NCBI RefSeq assembly: GCF_040409955.1
Contig: NZ_CP123384.1
Coordinates: 186,001-250,000, forward strand
Direction of reading: 5' to 3'
Origin: Salipiger sp. H15
GTDB lineage: Bacteria; Pseudomonadota; Alphaproteobacteria; Rhodobacterales; Rhodobacteraceae
Length of the DNA stretch: 64,000 bases
Shown here: positions 30,669-40,594 of the stretch, piece after piece
How the letters are laid out: each line of letters starts with the position of its first letter
Numbering within the stretch: position 1 is the first letter of the stretch
The notes under the pieces: model-generated
Told to the model about the DNA's origin: nothing
What the model saw: only the letters and a program-made list of their open reading frames with translations
Databases searched by the model: none
Program-made: the position numbers and the translations under genes

Positions 30669-31970
30669 TCAACGGGAGGTGGGATCGCTACCAGCCGCAT
30701 GCCGCGCAGCTTCCTCGGCCTCGGCCTCGGCCGCCTCCTGCGCCTCGATGGCCACTTCCTGCGCCAGTTCGACCGCCACGGGCGACGAGACCGGGCCCAC
30801 CGCGGTCACGCTCGCGGCATCGTCCGAGGCCGGTGCCGGGCGCTGCGTCATGCGCCATCCGGCATAGGCGGTGAGGCCCAGCATCAGCGCCGAGATCAGC
30901 ACGAAGAAGCCGCCCGGCCCCATCAGCTCCATCACGTAGCCCGAGATCAGCGGGCCGGCGATGGCGCCGAGCCCGTTGATGAACAGCAGCCCCGCCGAGC
31001 CCGCCGCCATGCGCTCGGTGCCGAGAAAGTCGTTCGTATGCGCGATGAGGATCGAATAGAGCGGGTTCGACGCGCCGCCGATCAGGAAGGCCGCGACCAG
31101 CAGCACGGTGAAATTGCCCGAGAGCGTCACCGCGACCGCCGCGGCAATCCCGCCGACCAGCGCCACGATCACCACCAGCAAGCGCCGGTCCATCCGGTCC
31201 GAGACCCAGCCGAGCGGGTACTGGGTGACCAGCGCGCCAACGTAGAAGGCCGCCACGAAGGTCGAGATCTGCGCCAGCGTCAGCCCCGCCTCGGAGCCGT
31301 AGACCGCCGCCATGCCGAACTGCGAGGCGAAGACCCCGCCAAGCAGGAACATCCCCACCATGCCGAGCGGCGAGACGTGGTAGAGTTCGCGCAGGCTCAT
31401 CGGGCTGGTGGTGTCGAAGGCCGGGGTCGGCGAGATCGACAGCAGGATCGGCGCGAAGGCGATCGACACCAGCACCGAGGGAATGACGAAGAGCAGGAAG
31501 CCCGAGGGATCGGGAACCAGCAGCAGCATCTGCGCCGCGATGATCCCGACCATCTGCACGATCATGTAGGCCGAAAGCGCCTGGCCGCGGTTCTCGTTCG
31601 ACGAGGCGTTGTTGAGCCAGCTCTCGGCGGTCACGTAGACGCCGCAGTAGCAGAAGCCGATGACCATGCGCTCGATGGTCCAGACGATGGGATGCGGGAA
31701 GGCCGGGTAGAGGATCAGCACCGCCGAGATGAACGAGCCGAGCGCGGCGAAGACCCGCACGTGGCCGACGCGGCGGATCATCCCCGGTGTCATGCGCGAG
31801 GCGAGCAGGAAGCCGGCGAAATAGCCCGCCATGACCACCGACATGGAAAAGGCCGAGAAGCCCGCACCATTGCCGCGCACGCCGAGCAGGGAGCCTTGCA
31901 GGCCGTTGCCGACCATCAGCAGCATGACCCCCAGCAGCAGCGCCCAGGAGTGTTTCAGAACCTCAGTCAT
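30669..31970 (-). CDS. MFS transporter
   Basis: This gene encodes a 433-residue inner-membrane protein with about 12 hydrophobic helices and the loop 2-3 motif region (ASRMTPGMIRRVGHVRVF) and WVSDRMDRRL in the matching position of the second half. Sequence features such as the TAESWLNNASSNENRGQALS stretch after the fourth helix are like the YcaD/UMF-type MFS proteins of unknown substrate. The tail after residue 395 is Ala/Glu-rich and cytoplasmic. It begins at the edge of a 366-nt region without genes. Confidence 0.88.
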   Translation of the reverse strand: MTEVLKHSWALLLGVMLLMVGNGLQGSLLGVRGNGAGFSAFSMSVVMAGYFAGFLLASRMTPGMIRRVGHVRVFAALGSFISAVLILYPAFPHPIVWTIERMVIGFCYCGVYVTAESWLNNASSNENRGQALSAYMIVQMVGIIAAQMLLLVPDPSGFLLFVIPSVLVSIAFAPILLSISPTPAFDTTSPMSLRELYHVSPLGMVGMFLLGGVFASQFGMAAVYGSEAGLTLAQISTFVAAFYVGALVTQYPLGWVSDRMDRRLLVVIVALVGGIAAAVAVTLSGNFTVLLVAAFLIGGASNPLYSILIAHTNDFLGTERMAAGSAGLLFINGLGAIAGPLISGYVMELMGPGGFFVLISALMLGLTAYAGWRMTQRPAPASDDAASVTAVGPVSSPVAVELAQEVAIEAQEAAEAEAEEAARHAAGSDPTSR

Positions 31971-32336
31971 AAGTCAGACCCTTTGTCCCATTCTTGCCGC
32001 AAGGCTCGGCATCGATTCCACTCTGATCCCTGCCCTGCCCGTGCCGCGTCTCCGGTGCAAGGGCATTCGCGGATCGGCGCGAAATTGGGCAAAATTCGCC
32101 TCCGAAACACGGCCTGTCTGTGAAATTCCGGCTCGAATCTCGCCAAAGTTGCACCCAAAACGAAAAATAAATGTCTCAATAAACCAATTCGTTACTTGAT
32201 ATCACATTCATCATTACCGATGCATTAGCCCGCGTTCTCCAATTTGCCGCAATTCAGGCGCAATCCGGTCGCCAAATGTGATTGTGCGGGACATGTTTTC
32301 CCGCCGGAGGAGGAACCAGTACAGGGGGCGCATCCC
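31971..32336. other. AT-richer intergenic region between the MFS gene and the TadE-like gene
   Basis: This 366-nt stretch holds no convincing gene. Its middle (about 32150-32225) is clearly more AT-rich than the surroundings (runs such as AAAACGAAAAATAAATG and ACTTGATATCACATTC), as expected for divergent promoters. The last 20 nt contain AGGGGG, the likely ribosome-binding site of the TadE-like gene. No defined operator was found. Confidence 0.5.
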
Positions 32337-32786
32337 ATGTCGACGCGCACGTTTGGAAGGGTCGGAACACCTGCAGTTTTCACATTCGCCCGCGGCCTGC
32401 CGTTAGGGAAGAGGTTTCGAGAGGAGGAGGAGGGATCGCTGACGGTGGAGGTCGCGATCTGGGGGCCGCTGCTGATCGCCCTGCTCGCCGTGCTTCTCGA
32501 TTTCGCGTTCATGATGGTGCTCGACGCCAACATGTGGAACGCCGCCCGGGACACCGCCCGCGCCGTCTCGATCCACCGCGTGCGGCCCGAGGATGCCGAC
32601 GCCTACCTGCGCGAGCGCCTGTTCTTCAAGGGCGCGCCCTACACGATCTCGGTCGAGACCGGGCCTGACGAGGTCGACGCCCGGGTCGCGCTGGCGGCGG
32701 CCAAGGCCTCGCTGACGCCGGTCGTCGGGCGCTACGTCGTCGGGGATCTGCAGGTTTCGGTCTCGATGCTGCGGGAGCCGAACTGA
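32337..32786 (+). CDS. TadE-like pilus assembly protein
   Basis: This gene encodes a 149-residue TadE-type minor pseudopilin. After a basic, Glu-rich head (KRFREEEEGSLTVE) comes one hydrophobic helix (about residues 40-62, IWGPLLIALLAVLLDFAFMMV), the GSLTVE boundary being where prepilin peptidase would act, and then a helical periplasmic part (NMWNAARDTARAVS). The ATG at 32337 has AGGGGG 8 nt upstream. Its stop overlaps the next ATG by one base. No other tad/flp genes are in the window, so this pair is an orphan module. Confidence 0.8.
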   Translation: MSTRTFGRVGTPAVFTFARGLPLGKRFREEEEGSLTVEVAIWGPLLIALLAVLLDFAFMMVLDANMWNAARDTARAVSIHRVRPEDADAYLRERLFFKGAPYTISVETGPDEVDARVALAAAKASLTPVVGRYVVGDLQVSVSMLREPN

Positions 32787-34078
32787 TGGCGTCCCCGCGT
32801 CTCAGCGCCCGCGCGGCGCGGCTCGCACCGTCCGAGGACGGTGCCGGCACCATCTACGCGCTCTTCCTGCTGGTCACCAGCCTGCTCGTCGGCGGCGCCG
32901 CGGTCGATGTCGCCAATGCCTGGCGGGTGCAGGAGATCCTGCAGTCGAACGCCGAGGCCGCGGCGCTCAGCGCCGCGATCCGCGCCTCGGAACCGGTGAC
33001 GCTCGAATCCCCGCGCGCCGTGGCCGAGCGGATTGCCGGCACCGGGCTGCAGGCGGCGGCGCGCGACAACGCCTGGCACGAGGGCAGCTTCGAGATGGGC
33101 CGGCGCGACCCGGACAGCGGTGCCTTCCTGGCCGCCGCCACCCCCTATGACGCGGTCCGGGTCACGCTCAACCGCGACGCCGCGCATGAGAGCGCCGAGC
33201 CGCTGATGTTCATCGGCCTCTTCGGCTACGATCCGTGGAACATCCAGGGCCAGGCGGTGGCGCAGTTCCGCACCCGCGGCGCGCTCGACTGCCCTGCCCC
33301 GCTGCTGTCGCTGCAGACGCGGGTGGACGTCTCCGAGCTCGACGTCTTCCTTGGCATCTGCCTCATGGCGAATGCGGGCGTCAGCTATGGCGAGATGCCG
33401 CTCTGGCGCACCGAGGAGACCGACCGGCTGATCGACAGGCTGCTCGTCCAGAGCCTGTCGCTGCCGACGCTCGAGCTCTTCGGGTTGGAGGCGCTGACGC
33501 TCGGTGATATCGAGGATGTGGCCCGCACCGCGACGCAGCACATCGACATCAGCGATCTCGACGACATCTCGGTGCTCAGCGACGGCAGCGTCTACCTCGA
33601 CTGCGAGGCCGGGGAAGTGGTCCGGCTCGGCGACGGCTTCGTGGTGGAGAACGCCGCAATCTTCTCGGAATGCCCGATCCGCTTCGAGGGCGAGGTGTCG
33701 CTGCGCGCCAGCCTCGTGGTGTCGAACCTGCTGTCGCTGGTGCGCGACCTCGACGAGGTGCGGCTGCGCCCGGACAGCATCCTGTCGGGCTCGCCGGACT
33801 GCGCGCCGGGGGACGGGGTGAAGGTGCTGCTCTTTGCCGATCTCGACGCGGTGGCGGGCATTCCCGCGCTGGTCTCGACCGCCTCGCCGCTGGGCGTGCT
33901 GCTCGACGACACCGTCGAGGAATCCGGCACCTTCCTTTCGGGAACGCTCAATCTGCTCGGCAGCATCGTCAACCCGCTGGTGCGCGACATCTCGGAGATC
34001 ACCACCAACCTCCAACTGCTGCCCATCTGCCTCAACGCGACGACCATGCTGAACGGCGACACGGTGGTGCTGCGCTAG
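32786..34078 (+). CDS. TadG-like pilus assembly protein
   Basis: This gene encodes a 430-residue protein with an N-terminal TadG/TadE-like membrane segment (about residues 22-42, GTIYALFLLVTSLLVGGAAV followed by DVANAWRVQEILQSNAEAAA), the typical start of TadG. The long periplasmic part (residues 60-430) has five or six cysteines (for example ALDCPAPL, FLGICLMAN, YLDCEAGE, FSECPIRF, SPDCAPGD, LPICLNA), suggesting disulfides. No von Willebrand factor metal site is evident. It follows the TadE-like gene with a TGATG overlap. It probably anchors or shapes a Flp-type pilus. Confidence 0.78.
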   Translation: MASPRLSARAARLAPSEDGAGTIYALFLLVTSLLVGGAAVDVANAWRVQEILQSNAEAAALSAAIRASEPVTLESPRAVAERIAGTGLQAAARDNAWHEGSFEMGRRDPDSGAFLAAATPYDAVRVTLNRDAAHESAEPLMFIGLFGYDPWNIQGQAVAQFRTRGALDCPAPLLSLQTRVDVSELDVFLGICLMANAGVSYGEMPLWRTEETDRLIDRLLVQSLSLPTLELFGLEALTLGDIEDVARTATQHIDISDLDDISVLSDGSVYLDCEAGEVVRLGDGFVVENAAIFSECPIRFEGEVSLRASLVVSNLLSLVRDLDEVRLRPDSILSGSPDCAPGDGVKVLLFADLDAVAGIPALVSTASPLGVLLDDTVEESGTFLSGTLNLLGSIVNPLVRDISEITTNLQLLPICLNATTMLNGDTVVLR

Positions 34079-34089
34079 ACAGCCCCGCG

Positions 34090-35139
34090 TCAGGGGATCA
34101 GCAGCGAGGCGTCGCCGTAGGAGAAGAACCGGTAGCGCTCGGCCAGCGCATGGGCGTAGACGCGGTCCATCCGCTCCTTGCCCATGAAGGCTGCGACCAG
34201 CATCATCAGCGTCGATTTCGGCAGGTGGAAGTTGGTCATCAGCGCGTCGGCGACGTGGAACTCGAAGCCCGGGTAGATGAAGATGTCGGTGACCCCGGTC
34301 CAGGGCGCGATGGCCCCGGTCTCGCGCGCGGCGGTCTCGATGAGGCGCAGCGCCGTGGTGCCGACGGGGATCACCCGGCCGCCCGCCACCTTGGTGGCGG
34401 CGATCTCGGCGGCGGCACTCTCGGTCACCTCGCCCCATTCGCCGTGCATCTTGTGGGTGGTCACGTCATCGACCTTGACCGGCAGGAAGGTCCCCGCGCC
34501 GACGTGCAGCGTGACATGGGTGAAGGTGACGCCCCGTTCCTTCAGCGCCTCCAGCAGCGGCGCGTCGAAATGCAGCGAGGCGGTCGGCGCGGCCACCGCG
34601 CCCGAGGCCCGCGCCCAGACCGTCTGGTAGTCTTCCTTGTCCTGTTCGTCGGCGGCGCGCTTGGCGGCGATGTAGGGCGGCAGCGGCATCGCCCCGGCCT
34701 CGGCCAGCGCCGCGTCGAAATCCTCGCCCGTGAGGTTGAATCGGAACAGCCCCTGCCCCTCATCGCGCGCCTCGAGCGTCGCCGAGAGCCGGTCGGACAG
34801 CACCACCGTCTCGCCCTCGCGCAGCTTCTTCAGCGGTTTCACCAGCGCCGCCCAGAGCCCGCCCGCGCGCGGCTCGAGCAGCGTGATCTCGATCCGCGCC
34901 TCGGTCTCGCCCTGTGCGCTCGAGCGGTGACGCAGCCCCGACAGGCGCGCCGGGATCACCTTGGTGTCGTTCAGTACCAGCCGGTCGCCGGGCTGCAGCC
35001 ACTCCGTCAGGTCGCGCACGATGGCATCGGTGATCGTCTCGCCCTCGGCCACCAGCATCCTCGCCGAAGAGCGCGGGTGCGCCGGGCGCGTGGCGATGAG
35101 GTCCTCGGGCAGAGGGAAGTCGAAATCGGAAAGCTGCAT
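34090..35139 (-). CDS. queA: tRNA preQ1(34) S-adenosylmethionine ribosyltransferase-isomerase
   Basis: This gene encodes a 349-residue QueA, which transfers and isomerises ribose from SAM onto preQ1 at tRNA position 34 to make epoxyqueuosine. The protein starts [20 protein letters not shown] and contains [18 protein letters not shown] and [10 protein letters not shown], then [16 protein letters not shown] near the C-terminus. The length is typical. It lies convergent with the TadG-like gene and 20 nt downstream of the AsmA/YhdP-like gene on the same strand. No tgt gene is in the window. Confidence 0.96.
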   Translation of the reverse strand: MQLSDFDFPLPEDLIATRPAHPRSSARMLVAEGETITDAIVRDLTEWLQPGDRLVLNDTKVIPARLSGLRHRSSAQGETEARIEITLLEPRAGGLWAALVKPLKKLREGETVVLSDRLSATLEARDEGQGLFRFNLTGEDFDAALAEAGAMPLPPYIAAKRAADEQDKEDYQTVWARASGAVAAPTASLHFDAPLLEALKERGVTFTHVTLHVGAGTFLPVKVDDVTTHKMHGEWGEVTESAAAEIAATKVAGGRVIPVGTTALRLIETAARETGAIAPWTGVTDIFIYPGFEFHVADALMTNFHLPKSTLMMLVAAFMGKERMDRVYAHALAERYRFFSYGDASLLIP

Positions 35140-35159
35140 GGGTCTCGGGGTCTCTGGCG

Positions 35160-38100
35160 CTACTGACTCACCTGCGGGGGTGGGCGGCGGAAGATGTCAC
35201 GGAACATGCCCGGGGTGAAGACCGAAAGCGGGTTCACGCTGACCGCCGGGTCGGCGACCGGTCCGCGCAGGTTGAAGTTGAAGCCGATCAGCCCCTCGCC
35301 CTTGCGCGAGAAAAGCTGGCCGATGCCGTTGATCACGTAGATCGGGGAGAGCACCCCCTGCATGTCCATCATGCCGGTGGCAAGGTTGGCGTAGCCGTCC
35401 ATCGAGATGCCCATCGAGGGGCCCGTCGCGCTCGAGCGGGTGAGGATGATCTGCTGCGGCGTCATGCGGAACCGCGCCTCGACCTCCGAGAAGAAGATGC
35501 CCGGCCCGTTCAGCTGGTCGATGATGCCGACGACGCTGATCCCGTCGAGCAGCTGCACCACCGCCGGGTTCTTCTGCATCCGCGTGCCCTCGATCTTCAG
35601 CAGCCCGTCATATTCGCCGCTCTTGCCCTTCACCGGCACGAGCGTCAGGTCGAAGGTGCCGTCCTGGATGTTCTGCATGACCCCCGCGCCCTTCAGCACG
35701 TCGCCGGCGTCGCGGGCGCGGATGCGGATCGCCGTGCCGCCGTTCTGCGGCACCACGTCGCCCTGGATCGCGGCCTTGCCGACCGCGCCGGTGAAGGTGC
35801 CGTTGAGCCCCCGGGCCGTCGAGAACTTGCCCTGGAAGTCGCGGACGGCGATCTTGTCCGTCACCTGCAACTGGGCGACCGCGACCTCGATCGGCCCGCC
35901 ACCCCCGCCGCCGCCCGACCCGCCGAGCGGCGCGCCGCGCATGTCGAGCGCGTTGCCGGTGATGCGGATCGCGGGCGCGGCGTTGCGCCCCCGCCCGACC
36001 AGCACCGCCGAGCCGTCGAGCCAGCCACCCGTGCGCAGCACCGGCAGCGACAGGCGGCGCAGCGTGCCGTTCTCGTTCAGCGCGACCGAGCCCTGCGCGG
36101 TCAGGCCCGGCGCCTTGATCGCCAGCTTCTCGACCGAGACCGGCGTGCCGAGCGTGCCCTCGACCTCGAGCGCGCCGGTGCCCGCCGGGGGCAGCCGCCA
36201 GCCAAGCTGCGGCAACGACACGCCGAGCCCCGCCATGTCCGAGGTCAGCACGAAGCTCGGCGGCTGGCCATGCGCCAGGGTGATGTCGATCTTCCCGCGC
36301 CCCTCGCCCGAGAAGGTGCCCTTCGGCAGGCCGATCCCCAGCGCCTGCGACACCGCCTCCGAGAGCACCACCTCGCCCTCGACCTTGCCCGGCGTGTCCG
36401 GGGTGAAGGATTGCGACCAGGCCCCGTCGAAGGGCGCGCCGGAAAGGTCGCCCTGCCCGCGCACGCTCACCCCGGTGTCGTCCACCGCCACGTAGAGCGC
36501 GTCGGAGCGCAGCACCTTTCCCGGCACCAGCTCGGCACTCTCGACGCCGGTCACCGTGGCATCGGCGATGACGTTGATCTCCTCGCGCTGCACGCCGTGC
36601 TTGAGCGGCGTCACCACGCGTACATCCGCGGCGACCTCGCCGGTGCCGAGCGCCACGGGCTTGTTCGCCTTCTTCATTACCTCGAGCGGCTCCTCGTCGA
36701 GGTAGGAGAGCGCCGCCTCGAGCGGGCCGGTGGCGTGGACCATGACCTCGCCGGTCATCGGGCGCGCCGCGAGGTCGGGGATGACGAAGCTCGAGCCCTC
36801 GCCCTGCAGCACGCCGCCCTGCCGCGGCCGCACCTCGCCGGAATCCAGCGCGACGGTCAGGCGGTTGCGCAGCAGGGTCAGCAGCCCCACCCCCTCGTAG
36901 AGCCGCGGCAGGGTGCGCGAATAGGTCAGCTCGACCCCGGTGAAACGGCTCTGCAGGTAGGGCACGAGGGAGCCGCCCGGCTCGAGCCGCAGCGCGGCGG
37001 TCACGTCCTGGAAGGTGCCCGCGTAGATGTTCTTCTCGATCCACTCCCGCGCCTTGTCTGCGGCGGAGCGGGGCCAGTAGGACAGCAACGTCGCGGGGGT
37101 CAGCGTGTCGAGCTGCGCGTCGAGCGAGAAGCGCCAGCCGCCCTCCTCGGCCGAGAGCAGCCCGCTCGCCCGCAGCGGCAGCGCCGGATCGGTGACGCGG
37201 AGGCGCCCGAGCTCGAAGCGGAACGGGTTGAAGCTGAGCCGCCAGTCGGTCTCGGCCCCCGCGAGCTTCAGCTTGTCGTCAAAGAACCCCTCGGGGTCGG
37301 CCTCGAGCCGCGAGAAGCGGAACTGGCCGACCATCGCGTCGGGCATGCCGCCCACCGGACCCTCGAGCACCGCGCGCCCGTCCGAGACCATGGTGCCGAT
37401 CCGGCTCTTCACCGAGATCTCGTCGAAGGTCAGCGTGTTCGTCGCGGGATCGAAGGAGAAATAGGTGCGCGCGTCCTCGAAGGGGATCGGCTGGGTGTCG
37501 GCACGCGGCTGCAGCACCCCCGCGCCGATCTGCAGCGTCGCGGAAAGCTCACCGAGCTCGCCCGCCTCGGTGATCGCGCCGCGCAGCGCGCCCGAGATCG
37601 GCGCGCGCAGGCCGTTGAGCCAGGCCAGCGCCGGGGACTGGGTGGCGATGTCCTGCGTGTCGAGGCTGTTCAGCGTCACGCCGAAGCTCGCCGCGCCGGT
37701 GCCGATCGGACTTTCGGCGTTGAAGGCCAGCGTCGCCGGCACGTCGCTCCGTCCCAGCAGCGCCACGTCACCCGAAAGCCGCAGCGATGCCCCCTCGCGG
37801 TGCAGCCCGACGCGCCCGCCGTCGACCGTCCAGGCGCGCCCGGCGCGGGCATCCTCGTAGCGCAGGGTCAGCGCGTCGGCCTCGACCGACTGCAGCCCCG
37901 CAAGCCGCGGATCTATCGCCAGCCTGTCGATCAGCTTCATGATGGTGGGCAGGTCGGGCGCCGGTCCGCGTCGTCCCAGCAGATCGTCGAAGCCCATGGT
38001 CAGCCGCCCGGCCGCGTCGCGCCGCGCCATCAGCTGCACGCCCGAGACCCGCGCCACGCGCAGCTCGTACTCGCCGCGCAGAAGCTCGGTCGGGGCAAGC

Positions 38101-38435
38101 CCGGCCTCGATCAGCCCAAGCGCGGCAAGCTGCTCGCCGTCCGGGCCGCGCAGCTCGACATCGGTCAGCGCGATCCGGGCCAGCCAGTCGGGCTGGAGCC
38201 GCAGCCTCAGGTCACCGAAACTCACTTCGGTGCCGGGCAGCGCATCGGCGATGCGCGCCTCGACCGCCGAGCGCAGCCAGTCCGGGGCCGAGACCGAGCT
38301 GCCCTTGGCGTACCAGATCCCGCCCGCGACGAGCAGCAGCAGAAGCAGCAGCGTGCCCAGCCCGCAGCCACAGCCCCAGAGCACGACGCGGCGGCGTCTC
38401 GAGCGCGGTTTTCGGTGGCTCTTGCCGGCTGTCAC
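35160..38435 (-). CDS. AsmA/YhdP-like large envelope protein (DUF3971)
   Basis: This gene encodes a 1091-residue protein with an Arg-rich N-terminus, one transmembrane helix (about residues 17-40, [25 protein letters not shown]) and a very long beta-rich periplasmic region, as in the AsmA/TamB/YhdP superfamily thought to bridge inner and outer membranes and move phospholipids. Residues 60-75 ([17 protein letters not shown]) and the C-terminal [17 protein letters not shown] and [17 protein letters not shown] blocks are AsmA-like. The end ([14 protein letters not shown]) is proline-rich. It is divergent from the Bcp gene; queA follows 20 nt downstream. The exact substrate is unknown. Confidence 0.85.
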   Translation of the reverse strand: MTAGKSHRKPRSRRRRVVLWGCGCGLGTLLLLLLLVAGGIWYAKGSSVSAPDWLRSAVEARIADALPGTEVSFGDLRLRLQPDWLARIALTDVELRGPDGEQLAALGLIEAGLAPTELLRGEYELRVARVSGVQLMARRDAAGRLTMGFDDLLGRRGPAPDLPTIMKLIDRLAIDPRLAGLQSVEADALTLRYEDARAGRAWTVDGGRVGLHREGASLRLSGDVALLGRSDVPATLAFNAESPIGTGAASFGVTLNSLDTQDIATQSPALAWLNGLRAPISGALRGAITEAGELGELSATLQIGAGVLQPRADTQPIPFEDARTYFSFDPATNTLTFDEISVKSRIGTMVSDGRAVLEGPVGGMPDAMVGQFRFSRLEADPEGFFDDKLKLAGAETDWRLSFNPFRFELGRLRVTDPALPLRASGLLSAEEGGWRFSLDAQLDTLTPATLLSYWPRSAADKAREWIEKNIYAGTFQDVTAALRLEPGGSLVPYLQSRFTGVELTYSRTLPRLYEGVGLLTLLRNRLTVALDSGEVRPRQGGVLQGEGSSFVIPDLAARPMTGEVMVHATGPLEAALSYLDEEPLEVMKKANKPVALGTGEVAADVRVVTPLKHGVQREEINVIADATVTGVESAELVPGKVLRSDALYVAVDDTGVSVRGQGDLSGAPFDGAWSQSFTPDTPGKVEGEVVLSEAVSQALGIGLPKGTFSGEGRGKIDITLAHGQPPSFVLTSDMAGLGVSLPQLGWRLPPAGTGALEVEGTLGTPVSVEKLAIKAPGLTAQGSVALNENGTLRRLSLPVLRTGGWLDGSAVLVGRGRNAAPAIRITGNALDMRGAPLGGSGGGGGGGPIEVAVAQLQVTDKIAVRDFQGKFSTARGLNGTFTGAVGKAAIQGDVVPQNGGTAIRIRARDAGDVLKGAGVMQNIQDGTFDLTLVPVKGKSGEYDGLLKIEGTRMQKNPAVVQLLDGISVVGIIDQLNGPGIFFSEVEARFRMTPQQIILTRSSATGPSMGISMDGYANLATGMMDMQGVLSPIYVINGIGQLFSRKGEGLIGFNFNLRGPVADPAVSVNPLSVFTPGMFRDIFRRPPPQVSQ

Positions 38436-38522
38436 TGGCGGTGCGCTCTCATCTCGCTATTGTCCTACTCCGGGTTCTAGCCCAAGAACCCAGCAAAGCG
38501 AACCGCCCAAAGGAGATGCGCA

Positions 38523-38975
38523 ATGTCGGACATGGCCCCCGATTTCACCCTTCCCGTCACCGGCGGCGGAGAGGTCACCCTGTCGGCGCTGCGCCCCGAG
38601 AAGGTGGTGCTGTTCTTCTACCCGCGCGACGACACCTCGGGCTGCACGGTCGAGAACCAGGATTTCTCGCGGCTCATGCCCGAGTTCGAGGCGCTCGGGG
38701 TGAAGGTCTTCGGCATCTCGGCGGACTCGCTGGAGAGCCACGAGAAGTTCCTCCTCAAGAAGTCCCTCGCCGTGCCGCTGCTGTCGGACGAGACCGCGCA
38801 GACCTGCACCGCCTTCGGCGTGTGGAAGGAAAAGAAGATGTACGGCAAGACCTTCATGGGGATCGAGCGCAGCACCTTCCTGATCGACGGCACCGGCCGG
38901 ATCCTGCGCGAATGGCGCAAGGTGAAGGTGCCGGGACATGCCGACGAGGTGCTGGCCGCGGCCAAGGACCTCTGA
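38523..38975 (+). CDS. bcp: Thioredoxin-dependent peroxiredoxin (Bcp/PrxQ family)
   Basis: This gene encodes a 150-residue peroxiredoxin that reduces hydroperoxides with electrons from thioredoxin. The peroxidatic cysteine lies in FFYPRDDTSGCTVENQDFS, the active-site Thr and Arg positions being conserved (ERSTFLIDGTGRI). The usual TPGCT is SGCT here. A second cysteine in QTCTAFGVW may serve as resolving residue, rather than the position five residues after the first. It is followed by a chained-palindrome element 8 nt past the stop codon. Confidence 0.94.
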   Translation: MSDMAPDFTLPVTGGGEVTLSALRPEKVVLFFYPRDDTSGCTVENQDFSRLMPEFEALGVKVFGISADSLESHEKFLLKKSLAVPLLSDETAQTCTAFGVWKEKKMYGKTFMGIERSTFLIDGTGRILREWRKVKVPGHADEVLAAAKDL

Positions 38976-39280
38976 GCGACGGGCAACTCCCTTCAAAGGG
39001 AGTTGCAACGTCCTTCCAAGGACGTTGCGGACCCGCCCGGGCCCGCGCGCCCCACACCGGACACATTCCCTGCCCGGAAAACAGGCGAAAAAACGGGCAG
39101 ATCCTATCCAAAAGAAGTAGCTGAGATCGGCAGGTTTTCGCCGTTTGCGCGCCGTTCCGCCTTACGCGACGAATCGCAAGCCCAAAATTGTTGCGATTTC
39201 GAGGGGGTCTGTTAGTCCCTTTGCAGGTTTGGGGATTAGGGGACCCGGGCCGGAATTGGGACGGAATAAGGGACAGACAC
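38976..39280. other. Intergenic region between bcp and the M23 peptidase gene
   Basis: This 305-nt stretch has no convincing gene. It holds the chained palindromes at 38983-39028, a GC-rich part, and an inverted repeat AATCGCAA / TTGCGATT (39172-39179 and 39191-39198, 11-nt spacer) about 80 nt before the peptidase start. AAGGGA at 39268-39273 is the likely ribosome-binding site of the peptidase gene. Confidence 0.5.
38983..39028. repeat. Chained palindrome element, two units
   Basis: Two 24-bp palindromes share a GC dinucleotide and so repeat every 22 bp: GCAACTCCCTT-CA-AAGGGAGTTGC (38983-39006) and GCAACGTCCTT-CC-AAGGACGTTGC (39005-39028). Each has perfect 11-bp arms, while the variable bases differ between units but stay complementary within each unit. 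Confidence 0.85.
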
Positions 39281-40594
39281 GTGCGGACGCGGCTTGCGAT
39301 CAAATGGCACGCGCTTCTTGAGCGCTATTTTCCGGAACGTCGACTCTTTCTCAGGTCGGACACCGACACGCGGTTCATCCGCCTCCGATCCGGGACACAG
39401 GCCATCGCGACCCTGGGCATCGCCCTCACCGTCGGCTGGACCATCGTCGCCACCGCCATCCTGCTGATGGACAGCATCAGCGCCGGCAATTTCCGCGAAC
39501 AGTCCCGCCGCGACCAGACCACCTACCAGCAGCGCCTCAACGAGCTTTCGCGGGAGCGCGACGTCCGCGCCGCCGAGGCCAAGGCCGCGCAGGAACGCTT
39601 CAACACCGCCCTCGCCCAGGTCTCCGAGATGCAGTCGCAGCTGCTCGACAGCGAGACCCGCCGCCGCGAGCTCGAGACCGGGATCGACGTGATCCAGTCC
39701 ACTCTCGGCACCGCGATGAAGGAACGCGAGGACGCCAGCACCCGCCTCGCCGCGCTCGAGGACCAGGTGGCGAACGGCGGCACCGCGCTCGCCGCGGCCG
39801 GCGGCGAGGGTGACGGCACGCTCGACCTCTTGTCGGGGATGCTCGCCCGCACCGCCGCCGAGCGCGACCAGGTCGTCGCCGACGCGCAGGACGCGCTGGT
39901 GCGCGCCGACGAGATCGCCACCGAGATGCGGCTGATGGAAGAGCAGAACGACATCATCTTCCGCCAGCTCGAGGACGCGATGACCATCTCGGTCGAGCCG
40001 CTGGACAAGATGTTCAAGGCCGCCGGCATGAACCCCGACACGCTGATCAAGCAGGTGCGCAAGGGCTACTCGGGCCAGGGCGGCCCGCTCACCCCGCTGA
40101 CCTTCAGCACCCGCGGCCAGGAACCTTCGGCCGATGCCGAGCGCGCCAACCGCATCCTCGGCGAGATGGACAAGCTCAACCTCTACCGCATCGCCGCCGA
40201 GCGGGCCCCCTTTTCCGTCCCGCTGAAGGATCCCTTCCGCTTCACCTCGGGCTTCGGCCGCCGCTGGGGCCGCATGCACGAGGGCACCGATTTCGCCGCG
40301 CCGCACGGCACGCCGATCTACGCCACCGCCGACGGGGTGGTCATCCACGCCGGCTGGATGTCCGGTTACGGGCGCCTCGTGAAGATCCAGCACGAGTTCG
40401 GGATCGAGACCCGCTACGGCCACATGTCCAAAATCAACGTGAAGGTCGGCCAAAGGGTCTCGCGCGGACAGCAGGTTGGTGCTATGGGAAATACAGGACG
40501 GTCGACCGGCACGCATCTTCACTACGAGATCCGCGTCGGCGGTTCGCCCGTCAATCCCATGATCTACATCAAGGCTGCCAACGATGTTTTCTAA
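39281..40594 (+). CDS. M23 family metallopeptidase with coiled coil (LytM-type)
   Basis: This gene encodes a 437-residue envelope protein: a basic cytoplasmic N-terminus, one hydrophobic helix (about residues 44-66, AIATLGIALTVGWTIVATAI), a long coiled coil (about residues 75-230, REQSRRDQTTYQQRLNELS and similar), and a C-terminal LytM peptidase. The zinc site is complete: the His and Asp of MHEGTDFAAPHGTP and the HLH of GTHLHYEIRVGG. The GTG at 39281 has AAGGGA 7 nt upstream. The bactofilin gene overlaps its 3' end by 11 nt, so the pair probably acts together on peptidoglycan shape. Confidence 0.92.
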   Translation: MRTRLAIKWHALLERYFPERRLFLRSDTDTRFIRLRSGTQAIATLGIALTVGWTIVATAILLMDSISAGNFREQSRRDQTTYQQRLNELSRERDVRAAEAKAAQERFNTALAQVSEMQSQLLDSETRRRELETGIDVIQSTLGTAMKEREDASTRLAALEDQVANGGTALAAAGGEGDGTLDLLSGMLARTAAERDQVVADAQDALVRADEIATEMRLMEEQNDIIFRQLEDAMTISVEPLDKMFKAAGMNPDTLIKQVRKGYSGQGGPLTPLTFSTRGQEPSADAERANRILGEMDKLNLYRIAAERAPFSVPLKDPFRFTSGFGRRWGRMHEGTDFAAPHGTPIYATADGVVIHAGWMSGYGRLVKIQHEFGIETRYGHMSKINVKVGQRVSRGQQVGAMGNTGRSTGTHLHYEIRVGGSPVNPMIYIKAANDVF

